Positions 44,883 through 52,282 of a stretch of DNA of 64,000 nucleotides are shown one piece after another. The stretch is from assembly GCF_000717745.1 (NCBI RefSeq), contig NZ_JOBH01000011.1:217772-281771 (forward strand). Reading direction: 5' to 3'. This stretch comes from Streptomyces violens. Its GTDB lineage: Bacteria > Actinomycetota > Actinomycetes > Streptomycetales > Streptomycetaceae. The position numbers were made by a program, and so were the translations under genes. The notes below the pieces were generated by a model that was not told the origin of the DNA, did not search any database, and saw only the letters and a program-made list of their open reading frames with translations. Within the stretch, counting starts at the first letter, position 1; each line of letters begins with the position of its first letter.

Positions 44883-47276
44883 TTGGGCTCTTCGGCTGCG
44901 AAGCGGCGGCACCCGGGCCGCCGGAGGGCCGGCATGCCTCTGCTGGGCGGCGTCGGCCCGCCCATCGCCGTGCTGTCGGTCCTGCTCCTCGCCCTGGCGG
45001 GCCTCACCGCCCGCACACTCGGCCGGACGGCACAGGACCCGGTGCCCCAGGGCGTACTGACCTCCCAGCAGCACTTCGCCGAGGACGGAGCGATCGCCAT
45101 GCGCGCCTCCATCGACGAGAGTGTCACCGACATCGAGCGGGTCGCGGGACTGTTCAACGCCGCCGCTCCGGTCCCCGCCGACACCGTGCTCGACAAGCTC
45201 GGCACCGTGTACCAGAAGTGGTACGGCACCGCCGTCATCGACAGTGCGTCCGGCCGGCTCCTCGCCGCCCGCGGTGAGCACCTGCCGCACAGCGTCATGG
45301 ACCGCACCCGCCTCAGCCGCCAGGGCGGCCCCTCGCCCCTGGTGGTCCGGCTCCCGGGCGGCGAGTTCCGCCTTCTCACCTTCGCCCTGCTGGACGGCCC
45401 CGGCCGGCCGCGGCAGCTGCTGGTCGCCTCCACCGGCCTGACATTCCCCGGGATCAGCCTCGGCGACGGGCGTTCCCTCGCCGTCGTCGACCGGCAGGGC
45501 ACCGTCCTCAGCAGCACCGGCATCCCCGAGCGCGAACAGATTCGTACCGCCGCCCGCGCGGACGTTGCCCGGGCCCGGCAGCAGCTGACAGCCTTCGCGA
45601 CGGACGCCGCCCGGCTCGCCGGCCGCAACCCCCTCACCGCCAAGGAACCGGGCTCCGGCGGCTTTCCGGGCATCAGCGGATCGCTCATCGGTGACGGCCG
45701 CCGCGCCACACCCGGTCAGGACGGCGCCGGGGCGCGGGACGCGGCCGGCCGTGGCGGCCTGCGCGCGATCGCCGGATACGCCGGTCTCGCCGGACCCGTG
45801 CCCGGCGAGGCCACCGTCGCCACCGGCCTCGGCCTGACCGTGGTCGCCATGGTCGAGGTGCCCGAGGATCCGAAAACCGCCCGCGGCCCGCTCTTCGGTC
45901 TGCCGGCCGCCGGTGCCCTGCTGGTCCTCGGCGGCCTCGTCGTCACCCTGCTGTTCGGGGCCGTCCAACGCCCCCTGATCCGGCTCTTCCTGGAGAGCCG
46001 ACGGCTGGCGCGCGGTGACCTGGCCCACCCCGTGACCGTGCCCCGCTACGGCGAGCCCGCACGCATCGGCGCCGCGCTGGAGATCCTGCGCCGCCAGATG
46101 CTGGGGGAGGGGGTCGGCGAGGAGGGGCCGAGCGGCCACCTGCCGCGGCGGCGCGCCCGCTTCGGCAGCCGCGCGCTGGTCGCCGTGTGCGCCACCCTGC
46201 TGCTCGTGTGGTGCGTACCGCTGCTGCTGGTGCTCAACCGGGCCGGGGAAGCCGTCGCCACGGGGCGGGGGACCGTACCGCAGCAGCTCGTCGACGACCA
46301 GCGGGAGCGTACCGACACCCTCTCCGACCGGGTGCGCCGGGCGCTCAACGAGGGCCGGGCCGACCTGGTCTCGGTCGCCGGTCTGCTCGGCGACCGCACC
46401 CGGCCCGCGCAGCTGACCCCCGTCCTGCGCCGCGCCCTCGCCGCCCACCCGCGGTACGCCTCGTTGTACGTGCTCGACGCACGCGGCACGGTCCTCGCGC
46501 GCGCCGGGGGCGAGCCGCACAGCCCGCCGGGCAGGGGCCCGTCCACGGTGCCGGTGCGGGTGCTCGACGACCGGGCCGAGGAACCGCTGGTCGTCGGTAC
46601 GGCGGCGGTACCGGGCCGCAGGGGCACCGCCGTGGTCGGCGAGTTCCGGATCGACTTCGTCAACTCGCTGCTGCGCAGACCGGGGCTGGGCGAGATCCGC
46701 GTCGTGGACCCCCGGGGCCGGGTCATCGCGGGTAACGCCGGCTACCTCGCCTTCGACCGGCTCGACGACGACGGGTCGCGCTCCCTTGTGGCGCAGGCCC
46801 GTACGGGGACGGACCGGCGCGCCCGCGGTGCTCTCCGGCACGACGCGGACGGTCCGCGGATCGTGGCCGCCGCGCCGTTCTCCGGTTCCGGCGAGGCCGG
46901 ATCGCTCGGCTGGACCGTGGTCAGCGCGCAGCCCGTCTCCCGGCTCGCGATCCCCGTGGTCAGCCTGGAGAACCGCACGGTGCTGGCCGGGCTGCTGGGC
47001 ACCACCGCGGCCGTGGCCTGCCTCGGCTGGCTGGGCATCGGCGTCGTACGGCCGCTGCGCGCACTCGCCGGACAGGCCGAGGCGCTGGCCGGCGGCGACC
47101 GCCGCACGGTGCTCTATCCACGCCAGCACGACGAGGTCGGCGCCATCGCCCGCCGCCTGGAGCTCATTCGGCAGCGGCTCCGGGGCGGCCGGTCGCGCAG
47201 CCGGGACGCCGTACCGCCATCGCACTCGCACGAAGAAGGAACTGAACCGCCGTGCTCTTTCTCTACACCGTTCTGA
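44883..47276 (+). CDS. Tandem Cache-HAMP membrane protein without an output domain
   Basis: 797 residues from the TTG at 44883, seven bases after AAAGGAG. The protein is a duplicated unit: membrane helix (22-46), extracellular Cache-like domain, helix (about 336-358), HAMP (360-405); then helix (430-452), second Cache-like domain (455-690), helix (698-722), HAMP (722-766). No kinase, cyclase, phosphatase or methyl-accepting domain follows. The 3' end overlaps pgsB by 25 bp, so it is co-translated with the polymer synthase. It may sense an extracellular ligand and signal mechanically to PgsBC, or take the structural role of PgsA/PgsE. Function not known. Confidence 0.85.
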   Translation: MGSSAAKRRHPGRRRAGMPLLGGVGPPIAVLSVLLLALAGLTARTLGRTAQDPVPQGVLTSQQHFAEDGAIAMRASIDESVTDIERVAGLFNAAAPVPADTVLDKLGTVYQKWYGTAVIDSASGRLLAARGEHLPHSVMDRTRLSRQGGPSPLVVRLPGGEFRLLTFALLDGPGRPRQLLVASTGLTFPGISLGDGRSLAVVDRQGTVLSSTGIPEREQIRTAARADVARARQQLTAFATDAARLAGRNPLTAKEPGSGGFPGISGSLIGDGRRATPGQDGAGARDAAGRGGLRAIAGYAGLAGPVPGEATVATGLGLTVVAMVEVPEDPKTARGPLFGLPAAGALLVLGGLVVTLLFGAVQRPLIRLFLESRRLARGDLAHPVTVPRYGEPARIGAALEILRRQMLGEGVGEEGPSGHLPRRRARFGSRALVAVCATLLLVWCVPLLLVLNRAGEAVATGRGTVPQQLVDDQRERTDTLSDRVRRALNEGRADLVSVAGLLGDRTRPAQLTPVLRRALAAHPRYASLYVLDARGTVLARAGGEPHSPPGRGPSTVPVRVLDDRAEEPLVVGTAAVPGRRGTAVVGEFRIDFVNSLLRRPGLGEIRVVDPRGRVIAGNAGYLAFDRLDDDGSRSLVAQARTGTDRRARGALRHDADGPRIVAAAPFSGSGEAGSLGWTVVSAQPVSRLAIPVVSLENRTVLAGLLGTTAAVACLGWLGIGVVRPLRALAGQAEALAGGDRRTVLYPRQHDEVGAIARRLELIRQRLRGGRSRSRDAVPPSHSHEEGTEPPCSFSTPF

Positions 47277-48553
47277 TGGTGTCGTGCGTGGTGCTGCTGG
47301 TGGCCGGCGTCATCGAGCAGCGCCGGCACTTCGCCAGCCTCGAACGGATACCCACACGGGTACTGGTCAACGGCATCCGCGGCAAGAGCTCCATCACCCG
47401 CCTGTGCGCGGGCGCGCTGCGTGGCGGCGGGCTGACCACGGTCGCCAAGACCACCGGTACGGCCGCCCGGTTCATCCACCCGGACGCCACCGAGGAGCCC
47501 GTCCACCGCAAGTTCGGCATCGCCAATGTCGCCGAGCAGATCGGCATCGTGCGGCGCGCGGCGATGTACCGCCCGGACGCGCTGGTCATCGAGTGCATGG
47601 CCGTGATGCCCGCGCTCCAGGAGATCAATCAGTCCAAGCTGATCCGCTCCACGATCGGCGTGCTGTGCAACGTCCGCGAGGACCATCTCGCCGAGATGGG
47701 GCCGACGCTGGACGATGTGGCGCGCTCGTTGTGCCGGTCCATGCCGGAGCGCGGTGTCTGCGTCACCGCCGAGAGGGATCGCCTCGCCATCCTCCAGGAG
47801 GAGGCGGCGGCCAGGAATTGCGTTCTCGTCCATGCCGATCCGGAGAAGGTGACGGACGAGGAGATGCGCGGATTCGGCTGGTTCACCTTCAAGGAGAACG
47901 TGGCGATCGCCCTCACCGTCGCCGGCCTGCTGGGCGTGGACCGCGCGACGGCCCTCAAGGGCATGTACGACGCGCCCCCGGACCCCGGCGTGCTCTCCGT
48001 CGAGCGGTACCGGACCGAGGACGGCAAGAAGCTTCGGTTCGCGAATGTCTTCGCCGCCAACGACCCCGAGTCGACGCTGATGAACATCCGCCGGCTCCTG
48101 GACCTGGGCGCCATCCACCGGCCGCTCAGCATCGTCATCAACTGCCGTCCCGACCGCGTCGAGCGCAACGGCCAGATGGGCCGGCTGATCCCGGAACTGG
48201 CGCCCGAACAGGTCTTCGTCATCGGGCACCCCGTGAAGAGCGCCATCGACGCGATTCCCCCCGGGTGGCGGGACCGGGCCGTCGACCTGGGCGGTGACCG
48301 GCGCGCCCCGGAGGAGCTCATGGCGGAGTTGCTCGGGCGGCTGGCACCCGATTCCTCGCTCGTGGCCATCGGCAATATCCATGGTCAGGGCGAGTCGCTG
48401 CTGGAGCAGCTGGCCGAGCTGCCCGCCGGTGACTCCGAACCGTCCGCCGATGACGCCGCGGCGCCGACCGTCGCGGCGGCCGTCGGAATCCCGTACCAGC
48501 GCGGCGTGTTCGAGCCGCAAGCACGGCAGAGCCCAGGAGAAGAAGACCGTTGA
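47252..48553 (+). CDS. pgsB: Poly-gamma-glutamate synthase subunit PgsB/CapB
   Basis: 433-residue amide ligase of the Mur-ligase-like PgsB/CapB family. A single N-terminal membrane helix (LFLYTVLMVSCVVLLVAGVI) is followed by the ATP-binding loop VNGIRGKSSITRL, ECMAVMPALQEINQSKLI, and NVREDHLAEMGPTLDDVARS, all strongly conserved in PgsB. It adds glutamate to a gamma-linked chain using ATP at the inner membrane face. GTG start lies inside the upstream Cache-HAMP gene, and the stop overlaps pgsC (TTGA). Identification by motif is strong; the actual polymer made in this organism is unproven. Confidence 0.92.
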   Translation: MLFLYTVLMVSCVVLLVAGVIEQRRHFASLERIPTRVLVNGIRGKSSITRLCAGALRGGGLTTVAKTTGTAARFIHPDATEEPVHRKFGIANVAEQIGIVRRAAMYRPDALVIECMAVMPALQEINQSKLIRSTIGVLCNVREDHLAEMGPTLDDVARSLCRSMPERGVCVTAERDRLAILQEEAAARNCVLVHADPEKVTDEEMRGFGWFTFKENVAIALTVAGLLGVDRATALKGMYDAPPDPGVLSVERYRTEDGKKLRFANVFAANDPESTLMNIRRLLDLGAIHRPLSIVINCRPDRVERNGQMGRLIPELAPEQVFVIGHPVKSAIDAIPPGWRDRAVDLGGDRRAPEELMAELLGRLAPDSSLVAIGNIHGQGESLLEQLAELPAGDSEPSADDAAAPTVAAAVGIPYQRGVFEPQARQSPGEEDR

Positions 48554-49032
48554 TCCCGTCCGTCCTCACTCCTGAGATCGCCGCGATCGGGATCGCCCTC
48601 GGCCTGCTCTTCTCGCTGGTCTGCTATCTCGCGACCAATCTCTCGCCGGGCGGCATGATCACCCCCGGCTGGCTGGCGCTCACCCTCGTGGAGGACCTCC
48701 AGCGCGCCGCGATGGTCGTGGAAGTCACCGCGCTCACCTACGTCTCCGCCGTGATCCTTCAGCGCTTCGTGATCCTCTATGGCAAGCGGCTGTTCGCCGC
48801 GGTCGTGCTCACCGGCGTGGTGCTGCAGTCGACCGTGATGATCGTGCTGTCGATGGAGTTCCCGCTGCTGTACGCGAATCAGACGCTCGGCTTCATCGTC
48901 CCCGGCCTGATCGCCTATCAGCTCGTCCGCCAGCCCAAGGGGCCCACGCTGCTGGCCACCGGTTCGGTGACCCTGCTGGCGTTCGTCGTCCTCACCGCCG
49001 GCATTCTCCTCGGCTTCATGCCGTCCGCCTGA
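48550..49032 (+). CDS. pgsC: Poly-gamma-glutamate synthase subunit PgsC/CapC
   Basis: 160-residue membrane protein with four or five helices. It matches PgsC by length and by GIALGLLFSLVCYLATNLSP, GGMITPGWLAL and NQTLGFIVPGLIAYQLVRQ. PgsC partners PgsB in synthesis and probably export of the chain. TTG start overlaps the pgsB stop. In Bacillus the next gene is pgsA (a metallophosphatase-like protein); here it is an NlpC/P60 gene, and no PgsA or PgsE is seen in the window. Confidence 0.92.
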   Translation: MIPSVLTPEIAAIGIALGLLFSLVCYLATNLSPGGMITPGWLALTLVEDLQRAAMVVEVTALTYVSAVILQRFVILYGKRLFAAVVLTGVVLQSTVMIVLSMEFPLLYANQTLGFIVPGLIAYQLVRQPKGPTLLATGSVTLLAFVVLTAGILLGFMPSA

Positions 49033-49073
49033 CGCCCCGTACGGAAACAGGAAGACAGGAACCGAGCCAGAGG

Positions 49074-50180
49074 ATGAGCGCCGCGTACAGGAAGACGCAC
49101 AAGAACCAGCACAAGAAGAGACGACCCCTCCTGCACACCGTCACCGTGCTCGCGCTGCTCGCGGCCGGCGCGTATCTGACCGTGGAGCTGCGCGAGCGGG
49201 AGCAGGCGGCACTGCCGCCGCTGGAAGCGGTCACCGACGGCGCGGTGCCGGCGGCGGGCGCCGGCCGGCACACCGGGACCGGGCGCAGGCACTGGGAGCG
49301 GCTGCGGCACCCCGACCGCTCGGTGCTGCGCGGCGCGCACGGCGAAGTGCTGGCCACCTTCACCGACGGCGCCCGCACCGCCGCTCTCAAGGGCCCCAGC
49401 CGTGTCTTCACCGAGCCCGCGACCACCGCGTCGAGGGTGGTGACGGAGGACTGGGTGCGGCTGCTGCCGAAGCAGTGGCGGCAGGGAGCGGAGAAGGAGC
49501 GGTGGTTCCAGGACTGGTTCGGGCGGCACTACGGCAGCGAGCAGGACGACATCCTCGCGATGGGTTTCCAGTACGTGGACCGGGCCCCGGTGAAGAAGGA
49601 CGCCAAGGGCGTCGCATACGCCGGTGACGCCGCCTTCGGTCCGCTGAATCCGCACGGCAGCCTGGGGAACGATCTGCGCGAGGAGAAGTCCGACTTCTAC
49701 GACTACCTGGGCATCCCGTACACCTACCGGGACGGCGTCACCGCCCGGCCCGAGGCCGCCCGGTACCACGCCGTGGACTGCTCGGGCTTCATTCGCCTGC
49801 TGTACGGCTACCGCGCCCACTATCCGCTGAGGTCCAGGGGGCAGTCGGGCGGTGGGCTGCCCCGCATCTCTGACGCCATGGCGCGCTCCGCGATCGGCGC
49901 GGACGTCATCCCGCCGCGGGGCGGTGGTCCCGGCGCCCGCCCGGCCTCCATCGACGTCCTGCAGCCGGGCGATCTGGTCTTCTTCGAACTGGACGCGCGC
50001 ACCGGCGCCCGGCTGGACCACGTCGGGGTGTACGTGGGTCATGACAGCGACGGGCACAAGATTTTCCTCTCCAGCCGGGAAGAGGCCAATGGGCCGACCG
50101 TCAGCGGCAAGGGCGGGGTGTCGTGGCTGGACGGGGACGGCTACTACGCGGAGCGGCTGCGCAGCGCCAAGCGACTGTGA
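49074..50180 (+). CDS. Membrane-anchored NlpC/P60-family protein in the PgsBC operon
   Basis: 368 residues. A short basic N-terminus (KTHKNQHKKRR) and one membrane helix (LHTVTVLALLAAGAYLTV) place the rest outside. The C-terminal domain is NlpC/P60: catalytic Cys in AVDCSGFIRLLYGY, His in LDHVGVYVGHDSDG, with LQPGDLVFFELD between. About 200 residues before it are unassigned. NlpC/P60 enzymes cut gamma-D-glutamyl bonds, and Bacillus PgdS, a poly-gamma-glutamate hydrolase, has this fold, so polymer release, trimming or anchoring to peptidoglycan is likely. Starts 41 bp after pgsC. Confidence 0.88.
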   Translation: MSAAYRKTHKNQHKKRRPLLHTVTVLALLAAGAYLTVELREREQAALPPLEAVTDGAVPAAGAGRHTGTGRRHWERLRHPDRSVLRGAHGEVLATFTDGARTAALKGPSRVFTEPATTASRVVTEDWVRLLPKQWRQGAEKERWFQDWFGRHYGSEQDDILAMGFQYVDRAPVKKDAKGVAYAGDAAFGPLNPHGSLGNDLREEKSDFYDYLGIPYTYRDGVTARPEAARYHAVDCSGFIRLLYGYRAHYPLRSRGQSGGGLPRISDAMARSAIGADVIPPRGGGPGARPASIDVLQPGDLVFFELDARTGARLDHVGVYVGHDSDGHKIFLSSREEANGPTVSGKGGVSWLDGDGYYAERLRSAKRL

Positions 50181-50194
50181 TGAGCGAGGGAAAT

Positions 50195-50241
50195 CGACAA
50201 CCCAGGGTTGACGCTCGGGCATCGTCAACCTACCGTTGACG
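50195..50241 (+). promoter_or_regulatory. Leaderless promoter with two operators for the ClpN-HTH gene
   Basis: Two copies of an inverted repeat with arms CGWCAAC/GTTGACG and 5-bp spacers (50195-50213 and 50223-50241). TTGACG (50208-50213) and TACCGT (50231-50236), 17 bp apart, form a plausible -35/-10 pair. Transcription would begin at about the ATG at 50243, and no ribosome-binding site precedes it. Both operators overlap the promoter elements, which suggests tight autoregulation. Confidence 0.7.
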
Positions 50242-50242
50242 C

Positions 50243-50992
50243 ATGGCAGATTCCGTGGAACCCGTACGCAGCACGCACCCGGTGCGCCTCGACGACCTGA
50301 TCGAGGCCATCAAGAAGGTGCACACCGACGCCCTCGACCAGCTCACCGACGCGGTCCTCGCCGCCGACCACCTCGGCGACGTGGCCGACCACCTGATCGG
50401 CCACTTCGTGGACCAGGCCCGCCGATCCGGCGCGTCCTGGACGGAGATCGGCAAGAGCATGGGCGTCACGAAGCAGGCGGCCCAGAAGCGCTTCGTCCCG
50501 AAGGGCCCCGCGACCCCGGACCTCGACCCGAACGAGGGCTTCGGCCGCTTCACGCGGCGCGCCCGCAACGTCGTCGTCACCTCCCAGAACGAGGCCAAGG
50601 CGGCCGGCCATCCCGAGATCCGGATTGGCCACCTGATCCTCGGCCTCCTCGCCGAACCGGAGGGGCTCGCGATGAAGGCCGTCGCCGCCCAGGGCAGCAC
50701 ACCCGAGGCCCTGCGCGAGGCCGCCGTCGCCGCCCTGCCCCCGGCCACGGACGGCGACGTCCCCGCCCTCATCCCCTTCGACGCCGCGGCCAAAAAGGCC
50801 CTCGAACTGACCTTCCGCGAGGCCCTGCGCCTCGGCCACAACTACATCGGCACCGAGCACCTGCTGCTCGCCCTCCTGGAACAGGAGGACGGCGAGGGCA
50901 TCCTGACCGGCCTCGGCATCACGAAGGAGGCCGCCGAGGAATGGGTCACGGAGGCCCTGGAAACCATCATGGCGGCACACGGCAAGGAGTGA
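50243..50992 (+). CDS. ClpN-repeat protein with an N-terminal helix-turn-helix
   Basis: 249 residues. The first part contains a helix-turn-helix-like segment (GASWTEIGKSMGVTKQAAQK, about 65-84). The rest has two Clp N-terminal repeats: GFGRFTRRARNVVVTSQNEA with IRIGHLILGLLAEPEG, and AKKALELTFREALRLGHNYI with GTEHLLLALLEQEDGEG. There is no AAA+ ATPase domain. Such proteins occur in actinobacteria as standalone ClpC-N homologues; the HTH suggests a DNA-binding protein whose Clp-like repeats sense a peptide, unfolded protein or phospho-arginine. The palindromes at its own leaderless promoter fit self-repression. Confidence 0.85.
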   Translation: MADSVEPVRSTHPVRLDDLIEAIKKVHTDALDQLTDAVLAADHLGDVADHLIGHFVDQARRSGASWTEIGKSMGVTKQAAQKRFVPKGPATPDLDPNEGFGRFTRRARNVVVTSQNEAKAAGHPEIRIGHLILGLLAEPEGLAMKAVAAQGSTPEALREAAVAALPPATDGDVPALIPFDAAAKKALELTFREALRLGHNYIGTEHLLLALLEQEDGEGILTGLGITKEAAEEWVTEALETIMAAHGKE

Positions 50993-51048
50993 CGGCCCGT
51001 CATGCGGGAGCCGTGCCCGGCCGCTGCAGGCGGCTGTAGTCTGCGTCG

Positions 51049-51558
51049 ATGCCGATACTCAGACGGTTACGGGGGCGCCGCTCGGCCCGGGTACTGCTCG
51101 TCGACGGCGGCGGCCGGGTGCTCCTCTTCCGGTCGCTCCGGGAGCCGGGGCGGCCGGCGGCCGGGTACTGCTGGTTCACGCCCGGCGGGGGAGTGCACCG
51201 TTGGGAGCGCACGGCGCGGGCCGCGGCGCGCGAACTGGCCGAGGAGACCGGCCTGTCGGTGCCGCACACGGAGCTGACCGGGCCGGTGGCCCGCACGTCC
51301 GGGTACGCGGACCTGGGGTGGAAGCGGGGCTGGTTCTCGGACGTCTTCTACGTGTGCCGGGTGGCCCGGCACGACGTGGACACCGGCGGCTTCGAGGCCC
51401 ATGAGCGGGCGACCATCGTGGACCACCGGTGGTGGACGGCCGGGGAGCTGGCGGCGCCGGAGGAGGAGGTCTACCCGTACGGCCTCGCGGGCCTCCTCAC
51501 GGACATCCTCACCGACCGCCTGCCAGTGAAGCCCGTACGGCTGCCCTGGCACCACTGA
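51049..51558 (+). CDS. Nudix hydrolase
   Basis: 169 residues. The Nudix box is complete: GGVHRWERTARAAARELAEE followed by TGL, with the REL-x2-EE core that binds metal. Cleaves a nucleoside diphosphate linked to another moiety; the substrate cannot be told from sequence. ATG at 51049 has no strong ribosome-binding site and lies 57 bp after the ClpN-HTH gene, so it may be co-transcribed. Confidence 0.92.
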   Translation: MPILRRLRGRRSARVLLVDGGGRVLLFRSLREPGRPAAGYCWFTPGGGVHRWERTARAAARELAEETGLSVPHTELTGPVARTSGYADLGWKRGWFSDVFYVCRVARHDVDTGGFEAHERATIVDHRWWTAGELAAPEEEVYPYGLAGLLTDILTDRLPVKPVRLPWHH

Positions 51559-51591
51559 ACGGCGCCCGGGGCCGCGACGGCCGCCCTTGCC

Positions 51592-52095
51592 TCACTGATC
51601 CTGCACGGGCGGGCAGTAGCCGGTCTTCTCGCCGATGGTGTTGATCTCGGCGTTGGGCCGGGGGTCTCCGGCGTAGTTGATCTGGTTCGTGCAGCTCACG
51701 TCGGGCTTCTTGGGGGTGCCCGACGGCGTGCCGGCCTTCTCCGGTGCCGGGCAGTGGCCGGTCTCCGCGCCGATGGAATTGATCTCGGCGTTGGACCTCG
51801 GGTCGCCCGCGTAGTCGAGCTGGTCCGTGCAGCGCGCGTCGGACTGCGTGGCGGTGGCCGACGGCGTGGCCTCGGTGGCGCTCCGGGAGGTCTTGTCCGT
51901 GGCGGTGTCCTTGGCGGTGTCCGTGCCGGTGGGGGACTGCGTGGCGTGCGCGAAGGGCGACGAGGCCGAGGCCGAGGGGGCGGACGAGGCGCCGGTGCCG
52001 CCTTCCTGGCAGGCGGTGAGCCCGAGCGCGGCTACGGCGATCACCATGGCGGCGGCGGCCTTGCGGGCGTGGCGGAGGGTGGTGCGGTGCAGCAT
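51592..52095 (-). CDS. Lipoprotein with two 30-residue Cys repeats
   Basis: 167 residues. Lipobox LTAC, then a long Ser/Thr/Ala-rich linker, then two tandem repeats: CTDQLDYAGDPRSNAEINSI and CTNQINYAGDPRPNAEINTI, each continuing to a second Cys (GHCPAP, GYCPPV). The repeats are about 75% identical and each could form one disulfide. I do not know the family. ATG at 52095; a longer frame to 52173 is unlikely because it starts before any ribosome-binding site. A pair of 9-bp direct repeats upstream (52183-52202) may bind an OmpR-type regulator. Confidence 0.8.
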   Translation of the reverse strand: MLHRTTLRHARKAAAAMVIAVAALGLTACQEGGTGASSAPSASASSPFAHATQSPTGTDTAKDTATDKTSRSATEATPSATATQSDARCTDQLDYAGDPRSNAEINSIGAETGHCPAPEKAGTPSGTPKKPDVSCTNQINYAGDPRPNAEINTIGEKTGYCPPVQDQ

Positions 52096-52182
52096 GTGCG
52101 TCCCCGTTCTCTGTTCTCTGCGTGGTGTCCCGGTGTGTGAGAACAAGAGTGTCGGCCGCTGCTGGTGATCCACCGCCGTACG

Positions 52183-52202
52183 GCTAACGTCTCGCTAACG
52201 TC
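52183..52202. promoter_or_regulatory. Two GCTAACGTC direct repeats at 11-bp spacing
   Basis: Perfect 9-bp direct repeats at 52183-52191 and 52194-52202, one helical turn apart, about 90-107 bp upstream of the Cys-repeat lipoprotein start. The spacing is typical of OmpR/PhoB-family binding sites such as PHO boxes. Confidence 0.55.
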
Positions 52203-52214
52203 CACCCGCGCACA

Positions 52215-52256
52215 GAACTGCCCCGGCACCACTGAGGGATGGTGCCGGGGCAGTTC
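52215..52256 (-). terminator. fadB terminator
   Basis: A perfect 16-bp stem, GAACTGCCCCGGCACC (52215-52230) with GGTGCCGGGGCAGTTC (52241-52256), loop of 10. It lies 27 bp past the fadB stop on the minus strand. Confidence 0.82.
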
Positions 52257-52282
52257 GCCCGTGGGGGGCGTGTGCGGCCGCG

